DNA of 12,485 nt from an uncultured Oscillospiraceae bacterium (lineage in GTDB: Bacteria; Bacillota; Clostridia; Oscillospirales; Ruminococcaceae). Under the pieces are notes generated by a model that saw only the letters and a program-made list of their open reading frames with translations, was not told the origin of the DNA and searched no databases. The position numbers and the translations under genes were made by a program. The stretch is from NCBI GenBank assembly GCA_934457235.1, contig CAKSHT010000061.1, positions 1-12,485 of the forward strand, written 5' to 3'. Positions 6,769 through 12,485 of this stretch are shown one piece after another (position 1 is the first letter of the stretch; the number at the start of each line of letters is the position of its first letter).

Positions 6769-7824
6769 TTATTCGGCTTTTATCGCCCAGCGCATTTTTG
6801 TGGAGCGCGCCCTGCTGTTTCTGACGCATTCCTCCGGGGTGGGACGAATGACGTCCCTTGCGACCTCGCTGTATACGCCCTCCCGCTGAAGTTCCTTGAA
6901 TGACCGCTTTACGAGCCTGTCCTCGCCGGAGTGGAACGTAAGGATCGCGGCGCGTCCGCCGGGCGCAAGTACGTCAGGGAGCTTTTCCAGGAACGAGTAC
7001 AGCACCTCAAATTCGCTGTTTACGTCAATGCGTATCGCCTGGAAAGTACGCTGACAGGATTTCTTTATCATGTCCTTCTGTTCGTTTTTCGGCAGGAACG
7101 AAAGCGCTTCCGTAATGCATTCCCTTAGCTGCGTAGTCGTTGAGATGTATATTCCCCTGTTGCGGTATCTCATGATATTACGTGCGATCTGATCCGCGTA
7201 CGGCTCGTCGGAGTTCTCGGTGAGCATTCCGACTATCTCGGCAAAGGTCAGTTCCTGTAATCTTTCCGCACCGCTCTTGCCCTTGCGAGGGTTCATTCTG
7301 AGGTCGAGCGGGCCGTCTGCCTTATAGGAAAATCCGCGCTCCGGATTGTCGATCTGCATTGAGCTGACGCCTAAATCAGCCAGCACGAAATCGAATTTTT
7401 TTCCGGTGTCCGTCACGACTTTATCAATATCCGCAAAATTCTGCAACCGGACGGTGAGTATATTCTCGCCGTAACCGAGGTCGCCGAGCCGCTTTTTGGT
7501 TTTTTCGGATTCTATAGGGTCAACGTCAAGGGCGTAAATATGTCCCTTTCCCTCCAGCTTTTCAAGCATCGCGCGGGTGTGACCGCCGTATCCCAGGGTC
7601 GCGTCAAGTCCCGTCTGTCCTGGCTTTATGTCAAGGAAGTCAAGTATCTCCTTTACCATTATTGAGATGTGCATTCCCGCTGGAGTTGCGCCGCGGGCGA
7701 TGATGTGCTCAATGTCCTTGGAGTATTTTTCGGGGTTAAGCTCCTTGTACTTTTCCTCAAAGCGTCTGGGGTGAGTTCCGGAGTAGCGCACCCTGCGCTT
7801 GTGCTTTATTTCTTCGTTTTCCAT
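6769..7824 (-). CDS. rsmH: RsmH-family 16S rRNA (cytosine-1402 N4)-methyltransferase, variant form
   Basis: This 351-aa SAM-dependent methyltransferase has RsmH signatures: ATLGYGGHTRAML (SAM loop, 75-87), DLGVSSMQIDNPERGFSY (150-167), DGPLDLRMNP (170-179), QRTFQAIRIDVN (258-269), LTFHSGEDRLVKR (295-307) and RNSRARSTKMR (335-345). RsmH methylates C1402 of 16S rRNA in the decoding centre. Two features differ from the usual ~310-aa form: a basic N-terminal extension of about 50 residues before the SVMVKE-like start of the common fold (MHISIMVKEIL), and HSGED in place of the usual HSLED. It is also not in the dcw cell-division cluster where rsmH normally sits; it is monocistronic with its own promoter. 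It may be a second RsmH-type paralog, so the exact target is less certain than the family. ATG 7824 has AAAGG 7 nt upstream. Confidence 0.88.
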   Translation of the reverse strand: MENEEIKHKRRVRYSGTHPRRFEEKYKELNPEKYSKDIEHIIARGATPAGMHISIMVKEILDFLDIKPGQTGLDATLGYGGHTRAMLEKLEGKGHIYALDVDPIESEKTKKRLGDLGYGENILTVRLQNFADIDKVVTDTGKKFDFVLADLGVSSMQIDNPERGFSYKADGPLDLRMNPRKGKSGAERLQELTFAEIVGMLTENSDEPYADQIARNIMRYRNRGIYISTTTQLRECITEALSFLPKNEQKDMIKKSCQRTFQAIRIDVNSEFEVLYSFLEKLPDVLAPGGRAAILTFHSGEDRLVKRSFKELQREGVYSEVARDVIRPTPEECVRNSRARSTKMRWAIKAE

Positions 7825-7855
7825 AGTTCTGCCTTTCAGTTTATAGTCTTACTAT

Positions 7856-7884
7856 ATTGTATTATGTTTTGGCTGAAATGTCAA
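7856..7884 (-). promoter_or_regulatory. Promoter of the rsmH-type gene
   Basis: On the minus strand a perfect TTGACA (7879-7884), a 17-bp spacer and TACAAT (7856-7861) lie about 30 nt upstream of the start codon. The unexplained A/T-rich stretch 7885-8011 between this and the next promoter shows no gene. Confidence 0.8.
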
Positions 7885-8011
7885 GTGAAAAATCAGACTG
7901 CCAATAAAGACAGCCTAATAATACTTTTAAGTGTCGAATTAAGCTCTATTCATTATAATATCACAAACAATTGGTCAAATGCATATTTATTGCGGCAATT
8001 CTCAACATATA

Positions 8012-8040
8012 TTGACATACAGGCGGAAATCAGTTATAAT
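8012..8040 (+). promoter_or_regulatory. Consensus promoter of the decayed two-component locus
   Basis: TTGACA (8012-8017) and TATAAT (8035-8040) with a 17-bp spacer form a perfect sigma-A promoter. Its last T is also the first base of the miniature inverted repeat at 8040-8083, so the predicted transcription start (~8047) falls inside that repeat. It is 154 nt upstream of the response-regulator start codon. Confidence 0.7.
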
Positions 8041-8083
8041 TAAGGCAATACCGCATAATTATTGTCGTGCGGTGTTGCCTTAA
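8040..8083. mobile_element. 44-bp miniature inverted-repeat element (internal-deletion form of the MITE at 8978)
   Basis: TTAAGGCAATACCGCA (8040-8055) and TGCGGTGTTGCCTTAA (8068-8083) are inverted repeats matching at 15 of 16 positions around a 12-nt AT-rich centre. The same 16-bp ends bound the 181-bp element at 8978-9158, so this is best explained as a deleted copy consisting of little more than its two ends. It directly abuts the -10 box of a perfect promoter, so any transcript would begin inside or just before this hairpin. TA dinucleotides flank the AGGCA/TGCCT core on both sides, compatible with TA target duplication. Confidence 0.65.
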
Positions 8084-8120
8084 ATATATTAGCAAATAAA
8101 GTAATACATACGGTCTGTGG

Positions 8121-8151
8121 TCTGCGATGCAGGTGCAGATTTTTGTTTTTT
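8121..8151 (+). terminator. Possible weak terminator or attenuator in the response-regulator leader
   Basis: TCTGC (8121-8125) can pair with GCAGA (8135-8139), followed directly by TTTTTGTTTTTT. An alternative short pairing CTGC-GAT-GCAG overlaps it, so two mutually exclusive small hairpins are possible. The stem is only 5 bp, so this is suggestive only. Confidence 0.3.
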
Positions 8152-8193
8152 ATTGCAAGTATAACCGCATTTTTGTGAAGGTGGATTGTTGAT

Positions 8194-8981
8194 ATGAGCG
8201 TTAAAATACTGGTAGACTGCCGGAATCCAAATAAGCTTCCGACGGTGTTCGCGAATATGAAGACCGGATTTGAGTGTATCAGCACATCGGATTTCACGGA
8301 GGACATAATCCGTCACGCCGAGTGCTATAAGCCGGATATGTTCCTGACGTTTTTCGAAACGTTCGATTACAACACGATGTAGCAATATTATCATCTGAAA
8401 ACGAGGAATGAGCTTGAGAACATTCCGTTTGCGATGATAGCAAGCTCCGAGGTATGCAAACAGGCGCAGGAAATGGCACCGGATCTTTTCGAGTGGGTCT
8501 ATGCGAACCGGACGATCCGCAGAAGTCGCGGATACTTCTGTCAGAGGTCGCAAAGCGCGCCGCGGAGTTCAAGCACGAACCGCTTGTGCTGATCGGAGAT
8601 GAAAACATGGATCCATCAACCAGAAAGCATATAATGGTAGTTGATGACGATAAGGTGACGCTCCGCATGCTCAAAACCGCGCTGGAGGAGAAGCTTTATG
8701 AGGTCACTGCGATGGCGAGCGGGAAGATCGCCGAAAAGTACCTTCAGCTAAAGACGGTCGATCTGATTCTGCTTGATTACCAGATGCCGCAGGAGAGCGG
8801 CGCTGAGGTACTAAAGAATATCCGGGAGGACAGCCGTCTGAAGGATATCCCTGTAATTTTCCTCACAGGAGTTTCCGACTCCGACAGGGTGCAGGAGGTT
8901 ATTTCAATGAGCCCCCAGGGCTACCTGCTAAAACCCGTCAATATGGAGCGGCTTTTCATAATGATCCATAATCTGATTTAA
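8194..8981 (+). pseudogene. Broken response regulator (receiver-like N-terminal part plus REC domain)
   Basis: The gene begins at ATG 8194 behind GAAGGTGG. It runs 62 codons (MSVKILVDCRNPNKLP... to DYNTM) before an in-frame TAG at 8380-8382. Coding sequence continues in the same frame after the stop (QYYHLKTRNELENIPFAMIA, ...MAPDLFEWV). It then shifts frame near 8495-8512 into EPDDPQKSRILLSEVAKRAAEFKHEP and a complete REC domain. The REC part has the acidic cluster VVDDDK, phospho-acceptor Asp in LILLDYQMP, Thr in FLTG and Lys in LLKP. The N-terminal part looks like a divergent receiver-like fold (KPDMFLTFFE), so the ancestor was probably a tandem protein of about 260 aa. Two independent lesions make a full-length product impossible. 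It sits between two related MITE copies and just upstream of a damaged histidine kinase. Confidence 0.75.
8607..8981 (+). CDS. Possible stand-alone REC (CheY-like) domain surviving in the broken gene
   Basis: Within the pseudogene the REC domain could be translated alone from ATG 8607 (MDPSTRKHIMVVDDDK), with GGAG 9 nt upstream, giving a complete 124-aa receiver. The acidic pocket (Asp13, Asp14, Asp15), phospho-Asp in DLILLDYQMP, switch Thr in FLTG and conserved Lys in LLKP are all present and in frame, so this part has not decayed. There is no output domain. The open frame extends upstream to ATG 8454, but that start lies before the frameshift scar and has no clear ribosome-binding site. The stop TAA (8979-8981) coincides with the left end of the 181-bp MITE. 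Expression is uncertain. Confidence 0.45.
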   Translation: MDPSTRKHIMVVDDDKVTLRMLKTALEEKLYEVTAMASGKIAEKYLQLKTVDLILLDYQMPQESGAEVLKNIREDSRLKDIPVIFLTGVSDSDRVQEVISMSPQGYLLKPVNMERLFIMIHNLI

Positions 8982-9158
8982 GGCAACACCGCACAAAGAC
9001 CATTTATTGGATTTTGTACGTGTCTTGCTTGCATCTTTCCCGTCATATTGCACAATTCGTCCTTGCAAGGCGACAGCCTTGCCGCGTCCTCATTGTACAA
9101 TCTGACGAAAAATCTGACTGCGCAATACACGCACAATCTTTGTGCGGTATTGCCTTAA
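8978..9158. mobile_element. 181-bp MITE with 22-bp terminal inverted repeats and foldback interior
   Basis: The left end TTAAGGCAACACCGCACAAA.. (8978-8999) and right end (9137-9158) are inverted repeats of 22 bp differing at one position. The interior is also palindromic. Positions 9016-9023 pair with 9127-9134 (7/8). CGTCATATTGCACAAT (9041-9056) pairs with 9092-9107 (14/16). A 6-bp hairpin CAAGGC-GACA-GCCTTG sits at the centre (9066-9081). The whole element can therefore fold into one long imperfect hairpin. It encodes no protein. TA at both borders (8979-8980, 9156-9157) suggests TA target duplication, as for IS630/Tc1-mariner-derived MITEs. Removing it with one TA rejoins the response-regulator stop TAA to the kinase ribosome-binding site with 21 nt between genes. 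Mobilising transposase not in the window. Confidence 0.85.
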
Positions 9159-9179
9159 ATTGACAAGGAGAATACAGCA

Positions 9180-10329
9180 GTGGAAATTAAAAGCCATCTC
9201 ACTGATCTGATAGAGCCAGAAACGCTCAGGCGAATCGAAAGCTCGCTGTCTGCCATGTTTGGCATGGCGGCGTGGATATCTGATGAAAACGGCGTTGGAA
9301 TAGGAAGCGGAAGTGGGTTCCCGCGTTACGTTGACCAGTGCCTTAAATCTCCGGCGGGCAGGGAGGAATGCGAGCACTGTATTCGCGAGGGCGCGGCGGC
9401 TACCTCCGACGCCGGCTCACTTCCCGGCGGAGCGGAATGCCTTGGCGGGCTTGTCGTGTTCTCTGCGCCGATAAAGTTTTCGGATAAGACGGTAGGCATA
9501 CTCTCCGGCGGCTGGGTGTTCACTGAGGAGCCGTCGTACGATAAAATATGCCGCGTTGCACAGAGGCTTGGTACAGACGAGGATATTCTTTCCTCCGCAG
9601 CGGCCGAGGTAAGGATAGTACCCAGCGCCGAAGCAGAGCGCGCCGCCGTGTATATCCGCGATTTCGCATGGATACTGTCGGAGATGGCGAAGAAATCCGC
9701 GGAGGTGCAGAAAGTCAATGCCGCCGCAGTCAAGGCGGCTCAGCACCGTTCGGATTTCCTTGCGAATGTCAGCCATGAAATGCGCACCCCGCTGAATGCT
9801 ATCCTGGGGATGACCGAGATGGCCCTGCATAAGGATATGTCGCAGGACGCCAAGGAGTACGTCCACCAGATACGCTCCTCCGGCAAGCATCTGCTGACCA
9901 TCATCAACGACATTCTCGATTATTCCAAGATAGACTCCGGTGAAATGCCGGTCGTTGAAGTGAAGTATGAGCCGCTGTCACTCATAAACGATGTTTCCAG
10001 CATTGTGAACAGCCAGATCGGCAGCAAGGACATAGAGTTCACGGTAGACCTTCCCACAAGCATGCCGCGCACACTGGTCGGAGATAACATCAGAGTTCAG
10101 CAGATACTGATAAATCTGCTGAACAACGCCGTCAAATTCACCCAGAGCGGACATATCGGACTGAAACTTGAGGCAGTCCCTGCGGATAAGGACACAGTGA
10201 TACTTAAAGCGGCGGTCAGCGATACCGGCTGCGGAATAAAGCAACGGTGCAGATATCCTCCTTGCAAGAGTAGAGGAAAGCTATGAGATTACCACCGACG
10301 CTCTTACCAGATTTAAAGAGAGCCTGTAA
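9180..10329 (+). pseudogene. PocR-domain hybrid histidine kinase with internal deletion
   Basis: Reading starts at GTG 9180 with AAGGAG 11 nt upstream. Residues about 5-165 form a PocR-type sensory domain with Cys54, Cys64, Cys67 and Cys87 and the GILSGGWVF segment. A short linker helix leads to a HisKA domain, with phospho-accepting His199 in FLANVSHEMRTPLNAILG. The HATPase domain has the N box INLLNNAVKF (311-320) and the start of the G1 box DTGCGI (348-353). There the kinase sequence stops: the frame reads 15 unrelated residues to TGA 10286. From 10246, one frame over, 27 codons (GADILLARVEESYEITTDAL.. ending FKESL, TAA 10327-10329) look like the last helix of an HPt domain. The simplest reading is a deletion of the rest of the ATPase domain, probable REC domain(s) and most of HPt, fused out of frame near 10240-10246. 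ATP binding should be lost; the PocR part could still be made. Confidence 0.8.
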
Positions 10330-10342
10330 CTGATATAAGCCG

Positions 10343-10373
10343 AAATGCTCCTCCGGAAATCGGAGGAGCATTT
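10343..10373 (+). terminator. Terminator of the two-component locus
   Basis: A perfect 13-bp stem, AAATGCTCCTCCG/CGGAGGAGCATTT, with a 5-nt loop is followed by further Ts to 10376. It lies 13 nt after the HPt-like stop codon. This supports the view that the 10246-10329 segment is the true 3' end of the kinase gene. Confidence 0.9.
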
Positions 10374-10380
10374 TTTGTAC

Positions 10381-10409
10381 TTGACAAAAGTGAAACGTTG
10401 TGTTATAAT
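10381..10409 (+). promoter_or_regulatory. Perfect consensus promoter of the tetR-CPBP operon
   Basis: TTGACA (10381-10386), a 17-bp spacer and TATAAT (10404-10409) preceded by TGT give a full consensus with extended -10. So strong a promoter in front of a repressor gene implies autorepression. Confidence 0.85.
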
Positions 10410-10436
10410 ATTACTAACGTTATATAATACACGTTA
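10394..10436. promoter_or_regulatory. Repeated ACGTT motifs, candidate TetR operator
   Basis: AACGTT occurs at 10394-10399 inside the spacer. TAACGTTA, an 8-bp palindrome, is at 10415-10422, and CACGTTA at 10430-10436. The first two are 22 bp apart, two helical turns. They flank the -10 and transcription start, where a TetR-family dimer would block initiation. The operator role is inferred from position only. Confidence 0.45.
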
Positions 10437-10451
10437 TAAAAGGAGCTAAAA

Positions 10452-11009
10452 ATGCCGCCGAAAGTAAAGATCACAAGGGAAATGATATTGCAAGCCGCGT
10501 TCGGGATAGTGCGCAGCGAGGGACACGAGGCGCTGAACGCCCGTCGAATAGCCGAGCGTCTGAAGTGTTCAACTCAGCCGGTGCTGTACAGCTTTAAGAC
10601 AGTTGACGAAATACGAACCGAGGTATATAAAATCGCGGACGAATTTCATACGAAGTATATCATGCCGCAGGATGATTCGACTGGAAATCCGCTGCTTGCT
10701 CTTGGACTGAATTATATTCGCTTCGGCCATGAGGAAAAGCACCTTTTTCGGTTCCTTTTCCAGACGAACATGCTCGGCACCGATGTAAAGTCCCTGTTCG
10801 ACGCGCCGCAGCTTGATATGATAATCAGTATCGTCGCGGGAGCCATGCAGACTGACCGGGAGACCGCCCGTCAGAGCTTCATGACATTCTTTGCGGTGGC
10901 GCACGGCTTCGCGAGCCTGCTGGCAAATAATGCGATGAATTATGACGAGGAGCAGCTGGAACGCTCTCTTGAAGTGGTGTTCAGAAGCTGCATGACTGGA
11001 AAGGGGTAA
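10452..11009 (+). CDS. TetR-family transcriptional regulator
   Basis: This 185-aa protein has an N-terminal TetR DNA-binding domain: helix MILQAAFGIVRSEG (11-24), then the helix-turn-helix ALNARRIAERLKCSTQPVLYSF (27-48). A C-terminal helical ligand-binding domain begins at NPLLALGLNYIRFGHEEKHLFRFLF (79-103), a pattern seen in the TetR_C_33-type group. The start is set by AAAAGGAG 7 nt before the ATG. The CPBP protease gene begins 2 nt after the stop codon, so the two form an operon, and the promoter carries ACGTT repeats expected for self-regulation. The inducer is unknown. By analogy with other TetR-CPBP pairs it probably controls the protease gene directly. Confidence 0.9.
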   Translation: MPPKVKITREMILQAAFGIVRSEGHEALNARRIAERLKCSTQPVLYSFKTVDEIRTEVYKIADEFHTKYIMPQDDSTGNPLLALGLNYIRFGHEEKHLFRFLFQTNMLGTDVKSLFDAPQLDMIISIVAGAMQTDRETARQSFMTFFAVAHGFASLLANNAMNYDEEQLERSLEVVFRSCMTGKG

Positions 11010-11011
11010 TT

Positions 11012-11767
11012 ATGAAAAAGCTGTTTGAGAAGCGCGAAGTGCTTTTCGCGGTAATGTGGATAGTGGTGTACGTTGTTGGAATGAGCGTATGCGGCGCGGT
11101 TTCCGAGGATATTCTGATACAGAAATCGGCGGTATCCGTGCTTGGCGCCGTTATTTCAGCAGTCCTGCTGGTGTTCGTCGGAAAGAATTCGCTCTGGGAG
11201 TACATCGGGCTGTGCCGCGCGAAGATATCCGCCGGAAGAATGCTGTTCTATGTTCCGCTTGTCGCGGTAGGCTCGGTAAATCTGTGGTTCGGCGTGAGGC
11301 TCAATATGCCGGTCGTGGATACTGTGATGTACGTTATAAGCATGTTCTTCGCCGGATTTCTGGAGGAGCTTATTTTCCGTGGGCTGCTGTTCCATGCGAT
11401 GTGCCGGGAAAATGTGGTTACAGCGTTTATAGTAACATCGCTGACGTTCGGCGCAGGGCATATTGTAAATCTGATAAATGCCAGCGGACAGTCGGTATTT
11501 GAAACGCTGAACCAGGTCGTTTATGCATGTGCGATTGGATTCATGCTCGCAGTGGTGGCGTATGTTTCGCGCAGCATTATCCCGTGTATCATCATGCATA
11601 TTGCCATCAATTCGCTGAGCGCGTTTGCCGTAAAGCCGCCGGATAGCATAAGCATGATAACCACCGCAGTGATAAGCGTAGTATCTGTTGGCTATGGAAT
11701 TTTCCTGCTGAACATCCGGAAGCGCTCTGAAACAAAAACACCGGAAACACAAAGTCCCCGGTGTTGA
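11012..11767 (+). CDS. CPBP-family intramembrane glutamic endopeptidase (Abi/Rce1-like)
   Basis: This 251-aa polytopic membrane protein contains the three CPBP (Abi) motifs: E118-E119-L-I-F-R123, F146-G-A-G-H150 and H196-I-A-I-N200. These supply the catalytic Glu pair and His residues inside the membrane. Hydrophobic segments appear at about 10-30, 40-57, 78-95, 103-117, 135-150, 168-185, 186-205 and 215-235. Family members cleave prenylated or other membrane substrates; in Firmicutes many are linked to bacteriocin self-immunity or surface-protein processing. No bacteriocin gene is visible here, so the substrate is open. It is the second gene of the TetR operon, with AAGGGG 5 nt before the ATG. 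The last 30 bp of the coding region also form the minus-strand pdxT terminator. Confidence 0.88.
   Translation: MKKLFEKREVLFAVMWIVVYVVGMSVCGAVSEDILIQKSAVSVLGAVISAVLLVFVGKNSLWEYIGLCRAKISAGRMLFYVPLVAVGSVNLWFGVRLNMPVVDTVMYVISMFFAGFLEELIFRGLLFHAMCRENVVTAFIVTSLTFGAGHIVNLINASGQSVFETLNQVVYACAIGFMLAVVAYVSRSIIPCIIMHIAINSLSAFAVKPPDSISMITTAVISVVSVGYGIFLLNIRKRSETKTPETQSPRC
11737..11765 (-). terminator. pdxT terminator embedded in the CPBP gene's 3' end
   Basis: AACACCGG (11737-11744) and CCGGTGTT (11758-11765) form an 8-bp stem. On the minus strand it is followed by TTTTTGTTT, the expected shape for ending pdxST transcription, starting 10 nt past the pdxT stop. It lies entirely within the last codons of the convergent CPBP gene. 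Confidence 0.7.
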
Positions 11768-11774
11768 ATGCAGA

Positions 11775-12359
11775 TCATACAGCCGCTGAGTATTCAGCAG
11801 ACTGAACCATATCCAGAAAGAACCTGTGCACTGACGTGTCGTCAGTAAGCTCAGGGTGAAACGCAGTTACAAGCATGTTCTGCTGACGTGCAGCAACTGC
11901 CTTTCCGTTGACTTCCGCGAGGATCTCCGCGCCGTTGGAGCGGCTGATGTACGGAGCGCGGATAAATGTCATGGGTATCTTTCCGAGGCACTTGAACTCG
12001 CCGTTGTATGCGAAGCTGCCGAGCTGCCTGCCGTAAGCGTTGCGCTTGGCGGTGATATCCATAACCGCGATGTGCGGTGCTTCTCCGCCATCAATGTCCC
12101 TGGCGAGGAGGATAAGCCCGGCGCATGTTCCGAAAACCGGAAGCCCGGAGGATATCATTTCACGCAGCGGCTCCATCATGTCAAGCTCCCGCAGGAGCTT
12201 ACCCTGTACGGTGCTCTCGCCGCCCGGAATTATCAGTCCGTCCATCGTTTGAGAAAGATCCTTGAGCTGACGTATCTCAAAGCTTTCCGAGCCGAGCTGC
12301 GACAGCATTCTTTCGTGCTCAATGAATGCGCCCTGGAGCGCTAAAACGCCTATTCTCAT
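11775..12359 (-). CDS. pdxT: PdxT, glutaminase subunit of pyridoxal 5'-phosphate synthase
   Basis: This 194-aa class I glutamine amidotransferase releases ammonia from glutamine for PdxS, which builds pyridoxal phosphate from ribose 5-phosphate and glyceraldehyde 3-phosphate. Family landmarks are all present: [15 protein letters not shown] at the start, PGGEST (46-51), nucleophile Cys79 in [11 protein letters not shown], and the His168/Glu170 pair in AFHPELTDD. Length and residue positions match characterised PdxT. The start is ATG 12359 rather than a GTG one codon upstream, because [10 protein letters not shown] is the family's standard N-terminus. The ATG overlaps the pdxS stop in TGATG, so translation is coupled, consistent with the fixed PdxS:PdxT complex. 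Confidence 0.97.
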   Translation of the reverse strand: MRIGVLALQGAFIEHERMLSQLGSESFEIRQLKDLSQTMDGLIIPGGESTVQGKLLRELDMMEPLREMISSGLPVFGTCAGLILLARDIDGGEAPHIAVMDITAKRNAYGRQLGSFAYNGEFKCLGKIPMTFIRAPYISRSNGAEILAEVNGKAVAARQQNMLVTAFHPELTDDTSVHRFFLDMVQSAEYSAAV

Positions 12360-12485
12360 CACTTTCCGCGCTCCGCCATTAGGAGTGCGATCTCCTGTTC
12401 GTTGATGCCGACCATTGCTTCGCCCAGGTCTTCGGAAAGCTCAGCAAGCAGCTTCGCATCAGTGAAGTTAGTCACAGCCTTTACG
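12359..12485 (-). CDS. pdxS: PdxS, pyridoxal 5'-phosphate synthase subunit (3' end only)
   Basis: The last 41 codons are present; the gene runs off the window edge. The fragment reads [20 protein letters not shown] then [21 protein letters not shown] and stops. This is the conserved C-terminal tail of PdxS, including the AMVGIN and E-RG-K segments. The full protein would be about 290 aa with a TIM-barrel fold assembling as a dodecamer that channels ammonia from PdxT. Its stop TGA (12361-12359) shares one base with the pdxT ATG. Confidence 0.95.
   Translation of the reverse strand, partial: VKAVTNFTDAKLLAELSEDLGEAMVGINEQEIALLMAERGK

Noticed and set aside
8978..9158. Interpretation as a CRISPR or tandem repeat region
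   Set aside because: The repeats are inverted, occur as one nested pair set, and there are no regularly spaced direct repeats.
11012..11767. Bacteriocin immunity module
   Set aside because: Although CPBP proteins are often linked to bacteriocins, no double-glycine leader peptide, ABC exporter or modification enzyme is visible in the window.

Overview
The window looks like chromosomal DNA from a low-GC-type Firmicute of class Clostridia, probably a Ruminococcus/Oscillospiraceae-like gut anaerobe. This is inferred from strong AGGAGG ribosome-binding sites, textbook sigma-A promoters (six readable, all with 17-bp spacers), PdxS/PdxT vitamin B6 synthesis, a PocR-domain histidine kinase and clostridial-type protein sequences. 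No rRNA or tRNA gene and no CRISPR array was seen.

Layout. (1) 1-2300: a large secreted lipoprotein of unknown function on the minus strand. Two hairpins lie beyond its 3' end, and five phased (A/G)TTACA repeats overlap and extend upstream of its -35. (2) 2400-5480: a recombination-associated patch. A promoter leads to a possible 26-aa membrane peptide, a 40-aa ORF and an intact 505-aa large serine recombinase. A convergent ATC-hydrolase-family gene follows, then the last quarter of an asparagine synthetase gene whose front is missing. This reads as the edge of an integrated or decayed element or a rearrangement scar. (3) 5490-6765: a beta-lactamase-fold serine hydrolase with its own promoter and a shared bidirectional terminator. 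(4) 6769-7884: a stand-alone RsmH-type 16S rRNA methyltransferase with an unusual N-terminal extension, on the minus strand. (5) 8012-10373: a decayed two-component locus. A consensus promoter runs directly into a 44-bp miniature inverted-repeat element. After it come a response-regulator gene broken by a stop codon and a frameshift, a 181-bp foldback MITE with the same ends, and a PocR hybrid histidine kinase that has lost everything between its ATPase domain and the tail of a probable HPt domain. (6) 10381-11767: a TetR-family regulator and a CPBP intramembrane protease in one operon behind a perfect promoter carrying repeated ACGTT motifs. (7) 11737-12485: pdxT and the 3' end of pdxS on the minus strand, with overlapping stop and start codons.

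The most informative parts are the two related MITE copies (one full-length, one reduced to its ends) bracketing the response-regulator pseudogene, the hidden deletion in the histidine kinase, and the serine recombinase beside a beheaded asnB. Nothing here amounts to a clearly new multi-gene system. The best candidates for undescribed biology are the MITE family and the small ORFs preceding the recombinase.
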